A stretch of DNA of 64,000 bases from Triglochin maritima (taxonomy: Eukaryota; Streptophyta; Magnoliopsida; Alismatales; Juncaginaceae): positions 11,152,743 to 11,216,742 of the forward strand of contig OY821772.1 of NCBI GenBank assembly GCA_963682175.1, read 5' to 3'. The first letter of the stretch is position 1. Every line of letters begins with the position of its first letter. The notes under the pieces were generated by a model. It searched no databases and was not told the DNA's origin. It was given only the letters and a program-made list of their open reading frames with translations. The translations under genes and the position numbers were made by a program. Shown here piece after piece: positions 55,137 through 64,000 of this stretch.

Positions 55137-56541
55137 TGTTGAACGTTTTATATTAAACTGCAAGTGCACGACCGCGTTGAAGTGGTGGCATATACAGGTC
55201 GTCCTCAGGGAGGCGAGCAGCCTCTCGTTTGCACGAATTCAAGTGGCGAAAAAATGGAGAAGAGAGTTTTTATGCTACTCTACGCTACACTACGAAATAC
55301 GAAATACGAAATGCGAAAGAAAGCAACAAACGATTAACTAAAACTTAACTAAGAACAAAAGAAGAGTGCTGGAATTCAGAAGTGGAAGAACCCTAAGGGG
55401 TGGAGTGAGTGCACACATGCAAAGAGGTGGGTGTTGAACACATTCTTTAAGCACAAATAAAGGTGGTGTTATCATGCATAGGAAGTGTCTAAATGTTATG
55501 GCAAAACCTATCAATCCATTCACCATCCAAGTTGATTAACATTTACATATACAAGTTGTTTATTTCAGAATCTAAACAAGCATGAGAGGTGTCTAATCAT
55601 TTTGGCAAAACTCATCAAGTTATAAATTCTATCTTAAACAAGCAAGCATACATTCATGTTTTATCAACACATTGGAAATAAAGCATTCATTCCATTCTTT
55701 AATGCATGTATGAATATCTACTCCACCCCCCAAAGGGGATGGAACTACTCACTACACATTACACTAATTATTAAACTAAGAAAGGAAAGCATATTAACTA
55801 AGCTACTAAAAAACCTAATGAAATGAAATTAAGCAAAGTAAAACAAGAAACATAAAACAAACAACATAATAAAGAAACATTTATTAAAGTGACTCACATT
55901 TCAAGTAGCATCCTCCTACTTTAGTGTGTGCTTCAAGGCCTTACTTCTAGTAGGAAGAATAGCCACTTAAAATATCGAGTGATTACAAAAGAAGGTGAAT
56001 AGTTCTATTTATAGCCATAGAAAAAGGTAATGCAGGACAATCCCCCGATGTGGGACTAAACAAATACCAGAAATGGACTAAATACACACTAATACGCGAC
56101 CCACCAAAATCTTAGCGGATTTGGGCCAAAACAAACCGCCAATTAGCGGTCTTGGACCGCCAATTGGTGGTCTATATGGTCCGGATCATGTTGGATTTTA
56201 TTCTGGGCTTTTCTGGATGTCTTTGTTGGTCTTTGATGCATTTACTTCACTTGTTGGAGCTCCGACCCGAATAGAATTGCCAAAATACTCCCCATGATGA
56301 TGTGGAGTTTGCTGTTTTGCTCTTTGGTCCTTTGGTCTTACGTTCAAGTCTTTCTCCCTTGCATCTTAGTCCCTAGATCTCACAATTTAGTCCCTTTTCC
56401 CAGCTTTTGGGTCCTTCTATGCTTCATCTCTTCAAACCTATTTATTCCTGAAAACTAAACATAAAACTCGTTACATAGCATTGTTTAGGTGAAAGATAAT
56501 GGATATAAGATGCAAATATGAGCATGAAATGATGTCAATCA
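55137..56541 (-). repeat. LTR E3 (5' LTR, 1405 bp)
   Basis: The same length as E1 and nearly identical in the stretches compared. Outer flank CAACC at 56542-56546. TATAAATAG near 56014-56006, with paired palindromes at about 56135-56173 upstream. Confidence 0.9.
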
Positions 56542-56806
56542 CAACCGGAGCTTCTCCGACGAGCCTCCCACAACGACGACCCTCGATCCTCCGGCGACGC
56601 CAACTCCACACACACGGCGCCGACTCTTCACTAGCTGTGGAGAGAATGAGTCTAGAGAGAGAGAGAGATGAGATCATGAGAGAGAGAGAGAGTAAAACCA
56701 ACCTTTTACACTATTCCCACACTCGATCTCAGCAGTCCATCTCAATCCTTCACTAATCCACCTCCTAAACACCATTAAAACATTAAGCAAGGGTTAGGAT
56801 CTAACA
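56542..56806 (-). repeat. D2 LTR, proximal part
   Basis: The minus strand starts TGTTAGATCCTAACCC and runs through a CTCT-rich leader like D1 14511-14575, up to the E insertion point CAACC. The D1 TATAAAAG is here TGTAAAAG. Confidence 0.87.
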
Positions 56807-56811
56807 ATCTG

Positions 56812-57204
56812 CTTCTCTTAGAAAAAAATTCTGGATTTGTCCTCGTGTGCAGTTTTTTTTATAAATTGTAAAATTAATTTGAATTATTATGGTCAGTTGC
56901 GTATTCCCATAGCACCGCGACCATATGCTTTTACATAAGTGAGGATCCAACATGTGTCTTCATCTCTCAACTATTCCTTAAACCAGTAAGAATACATTTG
57001 TGAACTACTATTCATCGCCGGAAAACTACTTAAATCGCCCCAAAATGACCTTTTTGCCCTTAACAAATCAATTAATACCCATTTTATCTTGTGTCTTTAA
57101 ACAAGGTGCTTGACTCAGTTGTACTCAGATTCCTAGTACCAACACCATGAAAATGTCTGGCGAAGCACCTGAATCCGGCGTGATAACGGGGGCAATATTT
57201 TTTT
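56812..57204. other. Flanking DNA right of D2
   Basis: AT-rich, no gene recognised. It leads into a hairpin and the MULE pseudogene, so it may belong to the 5' end of that element. Confidence 0.45.
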
Positions 57205-57211
57205 CCCGACT

Positions 57212-57332
57212 CGGGCGTCTAGCTAAGCTGCCTCCACCTAGGTGGAGGCGATTATCCAGACGCCTCCACCTACGTGCAGGCGTATTAGGCAGACGCCTCC
57301 ACCTTGGTGGAGGCGGCTTAGCTAGACGCCCG
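57212..57332. repeat. Nested inverted repeat with three CCTCCACC hairpins
   Basis: The outer arms 57212-57230 and 57314-57332 pair at 18 of 19 bases (CGGGCGTCTAGCTAAGC). Inside are the perfect palindrome GCCTCCACCTAGGTGGAGGC (57230-57249) and two near-palindromes of the same design at 57261-57282 and 57295-57316. Confidence 0.92.
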
Positions 57333-57365
57333 TTTTATTTTAATTTTTTTTTAATTTTTTGTTAA

Positions 57366-59390
57366 ATTCAAAATTTTCAGGTTCCGTTGTAAGATTTCAG
57401 TGGTGATGGAGTAGATTACAGTGAGCTTTTTGACAGTAAAGAAATATTTACAACAATCGAGGAAGCTTGTAAATAGGCGAAACAAGTTGCACTAGGAGCT
57501 GAATGTTTTTTGGTTATATCATCATACAAACCAAAAGCAGATAACCAGATGGATTGTTACGTCAGATGTGATCGCAGACGTGAGATGAGTTCTCGTGATA
57601 CGAGTATTGCACTGCGAAAGAATACGAAAAGAAAATGTTGCGGTTGTCGGTTTTTGGTAAAAGTGGTGGAGCGATGAGATCGTGATGGATGGGTCATTGT
57701 TTCTAGTAGCATCTATGGGCAGCACAACCACCTACTGGCAGTTTATTCAGAGGGTCACCGGCAGGTCAGCAGACTTAGTGCTGGAGCAAAGCAAATTGTT
57801 CGTGATATGACAGAGGCACAAGCAAGACCCCGTAACATTTTGTTGGCGGTAAAGAAGAAATTCCCGGATGATAATCCGAATCAAAGACACATTTATAACT
57901 TCAGAGAGTACATGAGGATGACGAAATCTGAAGACAGGAATCCCGCGCAGCAGTTTCTCAGGGAGGCAGTGCAACATAAGTATTTGCATTGGATTGTGGC
58001 AGATGAAGAAACTAATGTCCTCACTCACGCATTTTTTGCACATCCGACTTCAGTTCAATTGTTGCGTACATACCCATTCGTAATCTGTATGGATTCGACG
58101 TATAAGACGAACAAGTACAAGATGCCTTTGTTTGAGATGGTTGGGGTTACTCCAACAAACATGAATTTCCTCGTCGGATATGCGATTTTGCAGGATGAGA
58201 CCGAGTCTAGTTACCAGTGGGTGTTGGAGAGGTTGCGAGATCTGTTATTGGATATTGTTAGCCCGACTGCAATAATTACGGACCAGGAGATGGGTCTGAT
58301 GCGACCAGTGACAGAGGTTTTTCTTGAGTCTGCTCATTTACTATGCACCAGGCATATCAACAAAGACGTGTACAACTAGGAATACCACGTATTCGGCAAG
58401 GAGAAGCAGCTGGCAGAGAGTTTTAGGCATGAATGGTGGAGGACAGTCATGCTTTCTGATTCACAGACGGATTATGATAGAGCAGTCCGTAATCTGAAAG
58501 ATTCTTACAACTCCTGGCCAGTCCTGACGAAATATGTGGAAGACACGTGGTTGGTCCATAAGGAAAAATTCGTGTTGAATTGGACGAATCAAGTTTTTCA
58601 TTTCGGCAACACTACGAACTGCAAGGTGGAAAGTGCACATTCGGCTCTGAAAGAGTGGATCACTACATTGACTGCCGCTCTCGACACTCTTTTCGACCGC
58701 GTGAACTCGGCTATTGAAATGCAGCTGACGAATATTCGAAACTTTCTTGAAGATTCGAGACGTCGAATTGTGACAAACTACATTGGTCCTTTGTTTCAGC
58801 ATATAAATGGCCGAGTTTCGCATCACTCTTGTCGTTATTGACTCAGGAGTTGAAGAGAATGCTGACTTAAGTGATGAAGTTGAATATCGTTGTGGGTGTG
58901 CTTTCCTGACAATACATGAGATTCCTTGTACTTGTACCATGTACGAGTGTTTGGCGTCAGGTGATGGAATTTATTTAGAGTAGATTCATCCATTCTGGAA
59001 AACACTTGTTATCGGAGAAGGAGTCCAGATGTCAGAGTTTGTTGATCAGTCAGCACAAGACGTTGAGCATTTTCGGAGGCTAGTGGATGAGATCTCGGAG
59101 AGCGACCCTACAGTAATTCGTAGTGCCTCTCGTATTTTATACGAACAATTACACCCCGATCAGTCGAACTATGGAGAACCCGAAGAAAATATTAAGGTAT
59201 GAGGTCGACCTAGGGAAAGTCGACACGTCGGGACCCGAGTGCCTTCGAGTATGCTGAGTGAGGTTGTGGTCGGTCTGGTAGTAGTGGTAGCCGGGGTCGT
59301 CGTCGGTCTGGCAGTAGTGGGAGCAGAGGTCGTGGTCGGTCTTCAAATTCGTCTCGATCGTCCGTGAATACGGGCAGAGGATCTTCTGGT
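57366..59390 (+). pseudogene. MULE transposase pseudogene with FAR1-like and SWIM domains
   Basis: Begins near 57378 with a FAR1/WRKY-GCM1-type DNA-binding part (E-A-C-K, C-x-V-R-C-D, H-N-H), broken by stops (TAA about 57391, TAG about 57474, TGA about 57675). The MULE catalytic domain follows: V-I-C-M-D-S-T-Y-K-T-N (first Asp), A-I-I-T-D-Q-E-M-G-L-M (second Asp), L-L-C-T-R-H-I (C-x2-H) and K-V-E-S-A-H-S-A-L-K (Glu). TAG at 58378 interrupts it, and a shift near 58800 leads into a SWIM finger (C-G-C..C-T-C). After another stop (58981) comes an Arg/Gly/Ser-rich tail ending at a GTATG donor near 59389. The product would be a Mutator-type transposase or a FAR1-related factor; it is dead here. Confidence 0.85.
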
Positions 59391-59506
59391 ATGATGATAT
59401 CTTTGTTGTTATGTTATTTAATATATATCAGTAATCTAGATGTGGTTGAATATATTATCTCCTAATTTTGTTGTTTTAATGAATTGTTATTTACCTATCT
59501 TACAGT

Positions 59507-60026
59507 GTCCAGACGGATTGATGTGGACAACTTCCCATATAATGATAGACTGCCAGGAATCATTTTACCATTTCTGGAAAGGTGGAATGACGTACGTGCT
59601 GATGGCAACTGTGGATTTCGATGTGTTGCCGATGTCTTCCATGGTGGTCAAGAGAACTGGTCGTACGCCCGTCGTGCGATTTCTAATGAGATAGGTGCAC
59701 ATCATATATATGAGAGTGTCTATTTCGGAAATGTGGGAGAGACTCGTCAACGAATTGATTGGGGCCGGGGAATTTGTGGTGAGAATCATTATATGGAGGT
59801 TTGGTCCGACTTGTTTCCAATTGCTAATTTTTACAAGTGTGCGGTCATGTATTTCGCAATGGGAACGGATGGTTCGTTGTTCCCATGCCTTACGAGGCAT
59901 GTCAGAGAGTTCTACCTTGGGAGAGTCCATCTGCCATGACGAGGCCTGTCAGAGAGTTGGAATTAGTTGATAATTTCCCAGTACCTCCTATAGCGACCTT
60001 ATGGTATCAAATGCGAGATGAGAGTG
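59507..60026 (+). pseudogene. OTU-type cysteine protease domain fused to the MULE gene
   Basis: After a likely intron (GTATG 59390 to TTACAG 59506) the frame reads D-V-R-A-D-G-N-C-G-F-R-C-V-A-D, the OTU catalytic Asp/Cys motif, then W-S-Y-A-R-R-A-I and a C-terminal tail [10 protein letters not shown] found at the end of plant MULE-OTU proteins. The part with the catalytic His is not seen. A short repeat (ACGAGGCATGTCAGAGAG and ACGAGGCCTGTCAGAGAG at 59892 and 59939) marks a local deletion or duplication. OTU proteases remove ubiquitin; their role in transposase fusions is unknown to me. Confidence 0.75.
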
Positions 60027-60029
60027 ATG

Positions 60030-60340
60030 TTTCCGGTGCCAATCGCAAGTTAGACCTCAACGAGTTGGAGGAGTTGAGAAATGAAGCTTATGAGAATGCC
60101 AAGATCTGCAAGTCCCACACTAAAACTTTCCACGATCGCTTGGTGCGAATCAAAACCTTCGAGGTGGGACAAAAGGTCTTGTTGTATAATTCTCGCCTCC
60201 ACTTGTTTCCGGGGAAACTTCGGAGCCGTTGGTCAGGGCCCTTCATTGTTGTAACCATCTCCCCTCATGGGGCGGTTGAGATTCAAAATCCTAGGAATGG
60301 GGACGTGTTCAAGGTTAATGGACAATGCCTCAAACCATAG
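60030..60340 (+). pseudogene. Athila-type integrase C-terminus, inverted E fragment
   Basis: Open to TAG at 60338-60340: [49 protein letters not shown]. This is the standard end of Athila pol, the only integrase remnant of this family in the window. It lies on the plus strand, opposite to complex E, and starts abruptly after the OTU tail. Confidence 0.88.
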
Positions 60341-60699
60341 TTGGAAGGGACCACCGCAGAGGTCGTGGTGGAAGTCGTGCCTTTGCACGAACTCCCTACG
60401 GATGTGGTCACTTGATGTGATCCATCCCTCCATTTGTTTGTACATATCAGTGTTTTGTTGGAGAAAAAAAAGAAAAAAAAGAGTGAATAATAAACGACTC
60501 TATGAGCGAGCATTGATTGTTGTGGGCCCCAACCCTTGTGTACTTGGGCCCCATTTCTTCACGTATTTGTCTCCCTTCTTCAGTATCTCACAGATTTTGA
60601 GGGAATTCGGGTTTGTATCCATCAACATGACCATGAACTTCCCTTTGTACTTCACGTTGGTGAGATCTATTCTTTTTCATGCATAAATCCATGTAGTAT
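60341..60699 (+). other. 3' region of the inverted E fragment
   Basis: 60480-60699 is the complement of 35505-35745 (GAGCGAGCATTGATTGTTG, ATGCATAAATCCATGTAG). It ends AGTAT (60695-60699), the complement of the ATACT next to F1. The F insertion here is therefore at the same base of E as at 52030. Confidence 0.85.
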
Positions 60700-61926
60700 T
60701 GATGAGAATTAAATTTATACCGCAAGTGCACGGCCGCAATGAAGCGGTGGCAAGTACGGGTCTAACACAAGGAGGGAGAGATTTTGTTATTAGTGTGATT
60801 TCGATTGGGGGAAAGAAGGAGAGAACAAATAATTGGGTTTTGAGATTTTTGGATTTTAATTATCTAAGGCAAGAAACAAGAACAATTAAAACTAAAACAA
60901 GAACAAAGATGTGAATTCCGTCGGGTGGAGGTTTAGATTTAAGGTTTAGATTAGAGAATTTAGAAACTTATAATAAATCATATTAGTTATAAAGCATTAC
61001 ATGATAAATGATTTAACATAAACTCAAGTAATCAAAATATACTCACACGAAATTAAAATAATAACATTCATTCATCTTCTCTTCACCCTAATCCGTCACC
61101 TCCACCCTTTGGAAGGAGTTAGAAACTCATAGAGGGAGGAAGAAGGGGTCCTTGAGACATTACAAAAGAAAACTAAAAGTAAGAAATAAAAGACAGAATT
61201 TTATTAATGAAAAGAAGAATACAAAACTAAGATTAAGAATAAAAATTACAACCAAAGACTAAGGACCCTTCTAACATCGTTCTCGGGTCTATTTATAGTT
61301 GCTACAAGGGATCTAGGTATAATATTGGAAAGTACACGTGTCTAGACACGATTGCACGAAATTGGGAGACGCGGATCGATGGTTGGGCGGCGGAAACGCC
61401 GCACATTGTGTGTGTGGTGCGGCGGAAACGCCGCACAATCTAGCCTGATTTTGTCCGGATTTTGGTTGAATGTTTATGGTATGATTTGATCCTTCTTTGC
61501 GCGTCTGGATTGATTCTTTCCATTCTTTTGAACTCATGATTAATTCCTTCACATATTTGGAGATATACATTGATTTTTCTATATATTTTCTCCAAGAGAA
61601 TAAAAGCTACTCGTGATTTGCAATTAGGTCCTTGACTTTTTGCAGTTAAGTCCCCGGTTACTTTTGTGCTTATGTCCTTGTTCTTTTTGTAATTAGGACT
61701 TGAATGCTTTTATGCTTGGATACATTTCAATTTGTAACCCGATAAACTTGACTTGGTCTTTATGATAGAAATGAATCTTTTGCACGCGTTTATGCTCGGG
61801 ATGTGGGTAAATTGTATTCAGGTCCCTGTATTCTGTAAATAAGACTAAACACATACCTTAGTAGCATTTATTGATGTAAAAGTAATCTAAATGAAAGACA
61901 TATGATGCAATGTATGCAATGCATCA
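60700..61926 (-). repeat. LTR F2 (3' LTR of F, 1227 bp)
   Basis: Minus strand TGATGCATTGC..CTCATCA, the same length as F1, 15 differences. It is preceded inward by purine tract AGGTGTGGGGGTATT (complement of 61927-61941). Hairpins TGCGGCG/CGCCGCA at 61384-61437. Confidence 0.92.
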
Positions 61927-63019
61927 AATACCCCCACACCTAGATTTTGCTAGTCCCTAGCAAAACAGAAAATTAAGAAAAATAAAAACAGGAAAATCCT
62001 AACTCATTTTCGTAGGAATCACGGTTGCACTTAGCATGTGCAACAAGCCTTTAAACCTCCAAGTTTCCTAGGAGGAGGAGTGTTGTCTCCTGAGGGTTTT
62101 CAGCGGATATACCCACAAAATCCTAAATCAACGTTTCATTAATAGTTCTCAATATCCCTACCTCAACCTTATACATTTCACTAAGAATTTTTGCATGCTC
62201 ATTATATAAATCTAACTCATTAAAAATATGACTTGGTCTTTGTTCCTCCAACATTCACACCACTAACCCTTCTACACATGTTTATCACTTGAATTATTTT
62301 GCACGCCTCCTCTGGTGGTGAAGTATCATTCAGATCAACCATGGCATGGATCATTCTTTTAGCTTTGGGCCTTGAGTATTTTTTTTCTTTTCTTCCGTGA
62401 TTCAACACATTTGCTTTTTGACACTTTTACCCTTTTTGCATTCGTGTAGCGAGTTTGGTCGCTAATCCCGAGCTGGTAGACTCAAGTTACCGGGTTTCAA
62501 TATACCCCTACGGACCAGTGACTCAAAGGCTTGGGTTTTTGTAATCATTTTGCAAGATGTGTTTTCTTCACTTTATTCCTTTATTTTTAATTTCCTCAAG
62601 GCTTAATTGCTATTAGAAGTCCAAACTTCCCGGTATATTTTCCTCAACCTCTGCTTTTTATCAACCACTTCAAAGATTTGATTCATCCAATTTAAGTGCA
62701 TACATATCTTAAAGGGCAATGGGTTATTTCTTTGGAACTTAGATTTATGTCATAATTTCTACAAGCAGAACTATATAATAAGGAACAAAAACTCAATGCA
62801 ATTTGTACACGGGTTTTGGCAGTTCAATCTTAAGCTATTTAATGAAACATCGATTTATTTATTTTTTTATTTAGAAATAAAAGACAGATCTATAGATAAA
62901 TATATACATAAACATCCCCCCACACCTAAATCATGCATTGTCCTCAATTTATGCAAATATAAAGCAAATGCACTTATTACCTTGGTGAATTGCGGTGGAA
63001 GGATGGAATTTGCTCAAAG
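61927..63019 (-). other. 3' region of F
   Basis: Non-coding between gag-protease and the 3' LTR. Two GGTGTGGGGG purine tracts (minus strand, near 61931 and 62918). No RT or integrase, so the visible F lacks most of pol, as E does. Confidence 0.75.
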
Positions 63020-64000
63020 TCAACCATAGTCAGAACTGGATTGAATGACACCATATTGGTGCATGTATCCAGTTGAATTGTTCCCCATGTTGCAATGAGC
63101 GTCCTGAGTTACAGGTTCCACACCCCTCACATAAATTGGTTCTCTTATTTGCTCGAGTGACGGTGGGTGTGTAGATGAATTCCTCCCCTTTTTCTTACTT
63201 CCTTTTTGATTTTGTGACAATTCAGAAATATTATAGATACGCGATTTCATCACAACATCACTTTGATTGCATGTTATTTCTGGCTCACTATCAATATGAA
63301 AGATATTAAATTCAGCTTTTAAGTTCCCAAAAGATAATTGCATGAGCCCATTTCGACAGTTTATCAATGCTTCAGAAGTAGCCAAAAAGGGTCTGCCTAG
63401 AATTACAGGGATTTGTCGATTAGGATTTACAACAGGTGCGGTATCTAGTACGACAAAATCCACTGGGTAAATGAAGTCACCAACCTTGATCAAAACATCC
63501 TCTACTACACCTCTTGGTTTCTTAATAGAGCAATCAGCAAATTGAAGGGTTGTCCTAGAGGGTTTTAGTGGACCAATGTTCATTTGCTCATAGACAGAGT
63601 ACGGGAGTAGGTTAACACTAGCACCAAGGTCTAGAAGGGCTTTGTTGATAAAAGTATCTCCTATTGAACACGAAATTGTGGGACACCCAGGATCCTTATA
63701 CTTTATAGGAGATGTGTTGGACAAAATAGAACTTATGTTTGCAGTTAAGAATGCCTTCTTTGGTACGTTTGTTTTTCTCTTTTTAGTGCACAAATCTTTT
63801 AAGAATTTAGCATAAGCAGGTATTTGTTGAATCATGTCTAAGAGTGGAATGTTCACCTTAACTTGCTTAAATACTTCCAAGATTTTCTCTATTTGTGCAC
63901 TTGAGTTCTTTTTGAGTCTATTGGGAAATGGGGCTTTAGGGACATAGACTCGCTCAGGTTCAGGTTGAGCTACGGGTTCAGATTGAGTAGGTGGGTTGGG
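63020..64000 (-). CDS. Athila-type gag C-terminus and protease of F, partial at the window edge
   Basis: An open frame runs from the right edge to TAG/TAA-terminated C-terminus at 63020 with no stop, about 326 codons visible. A Pro-rich linker leads to V-Y-V-P-K-A-P-F-P-N-R-L, then I-L-E-V-F-K-Q-V and the protease A-L-L-D-L-G-A-S-V-N-L-L-P-Y-S-V-Y (catalytic Asp in D-L-G-A). I-P-V-I-L-G-R-P-F-L-A-T and L-I-N-C-R-N-G follow, with a Lys/Ser-rich tail. It is closely related to the E protein at 36223-37440 but, in the visible part, without disruption. The product is the polyprotein processing protease of virus-like particles. RT does not follow, so this copy is probably also non-autonomous. Confidence 0.85.
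   Translation of the reverse strand, partial: PNPPTQSEPVAQPEPERVYVPKAPFPNRLKKNSSAQIEKILEVFKQVKVNIPLLDMIQQIPAYAKFLKDLCTKKRKTNVPKKAFLTANISSILSNTSPIKYKDPGCPTISCSIGDTFINKALLDLGASVNLLPYSVYEQMNIGPLKPSRTTLQFADCSIKKPRGVVEDVLIKVGDFIYPVDFVVLDTAPVVNPNRQIPVILGRPFLATSEALINCRNGLMQLSFGNLKAEFNIFHIDSEPEITCNQSDVVMKSRIYNISELSQNQKGSKKKGRNSSTHPPSLEQIREPIYVRGVEPVTQDAHCNMGNNSTGYMHQYGVIQSSSDYG

Larger units (their letters stand above)
32807..56541 (-). mobile_element. Athila-like Gypsy complex E (TSD CAACC)
   Basis: The outermost LTRs, E1 (32807-34211) and E3 (55137-56541), are both 1405 bp and more alike than either is to E2 or E4. They are flanked by the same CAACC (32802-32806 and 56542-56546). E3 is followed inward by an Asp-tRNA primer-binding site, and E1 is preceded by a GGTGTGGGGGTATT purine tract. 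Between them, in minus-strand order, lie: leader, a deletion joint to F, 3' region, E4, a 3.1-kb foreign spacer, E2, leader, gag (split by C), protease, 3' region. Gag and protease resemble Athila (D-L-G-x protease motif). RT and integrase are absent inside the complex. Confidence 0.82.
31433..56806 (-). mobile_element. Solo LTR D2 (D family), split by the 23.7-kb E complex
   Basis: The minus-strand LTR starts TGTTAGATCCTAACCC at 56806, like the D1 start TGTTACATCCTAACCC. It continues to 56542, resumes at 32806 and ends near TGTAGCATCC (31433). Perfect target duplication ATCTG at 31428-31432 and 56807-56811 brackets the whole. No internal D sequence is present, so this was a solo LTR before the E insertion. 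The summed LTR length is about 1.64 kb, close to D1 (1695). Confidence 0.88.

Overview
This window is plant nuclear DNA, most likely from a eudicot. It consists almost entirely of nested transposable elements. The evidence is plant-type LTR retrotransposons (Sirevirus-like Copia, chromodomain Gypsy, Athila-like Gypsy) with initiator-Met and Asp tRNA primer-binding sites, a CACTA element, hAT and Mutator-like transposase remnants, and the absence of any dense gene array. One small glycine-rich membrane protein gene (17204-17566, minus) is the only plausible intact host gene. Coding remnants of host type are a ribose-5-phosphate isomerase fragment (11135-11346) and a multi-exon Ulp1-like protease fragment (46440-47174).

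Layout. 1-6975: two minus-strand gag-only Sirevirus-like elements, A and B. A sits in a scrap of Athila-type LTR, which itself sits in B. 7130-9295: a solo LTR of an unassigned family (S1, TSD GCGAG). 9296-11346: low-complexity DNA, a 66-bp minisatellite and the isomerase fragment. 11543-16083: a decayed Tekay-like Gypsy, D1 (RT, RNase H, integrase, chromodomain, 3' LTR). 16084-17905: host-like DNA with the glycine-rich gene. 17906-24228: a CACTA element (TSD AAA) holding two more S solo LTRs (S2, S3). 24300-30450: a hAT element split by a 4.2-kb insert rich in a TGTCTGGATA motif. 31433-56806: a solo LTR of the D family (D2, TSD ATCTG), split by a 23.7-kb Athila-like complex E (TSD CAACC). Complex E holds four E LTRs, the Ulp1 remnant, a young gag-only Sirevirus copy C (38279-43164, TSD AGTAG, LTRs differing at 10 of 1510 positions), and one end of a second Athila-like family, F. 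57366-60026: a FAR1/MULE/SWIM/OTU transposase pseudogene. 60030-64000: an inverted E fragment (integrase C-terminus) followed by the other end of F, with F gag-protease running off the right edge.

The most interesting signal is not a gene. Unrelated LTR families here carry clusters of short CG-rich palindromes in or next to their promoters. CGGTCGACCG arrays occur in the Sirevirus-like A/B/C, the Tekay-like D1/D2 and the S LTRs, and two of these families also share the accessory palindrome ACTTAAGTTAACTTAAGT. The Athila-like E family instead uses a perfect 20-bp palindrome around CCAATTGG. The F family uses a TGCGGCG/CGCCGCA hairpin. Both E and F place their palindromes twice, in U3 about 100 bp upstream of TATA and again in the leader beyond the primer-binding site. 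This looks like convergent or exchanged regulatory architecture among elements that otherwise have little in common.

Most open frames are pseudogenes. The elements with the best chance of recent activity are C (gag-only, very similar LTRs) and F (LTRs 1.2% apart).
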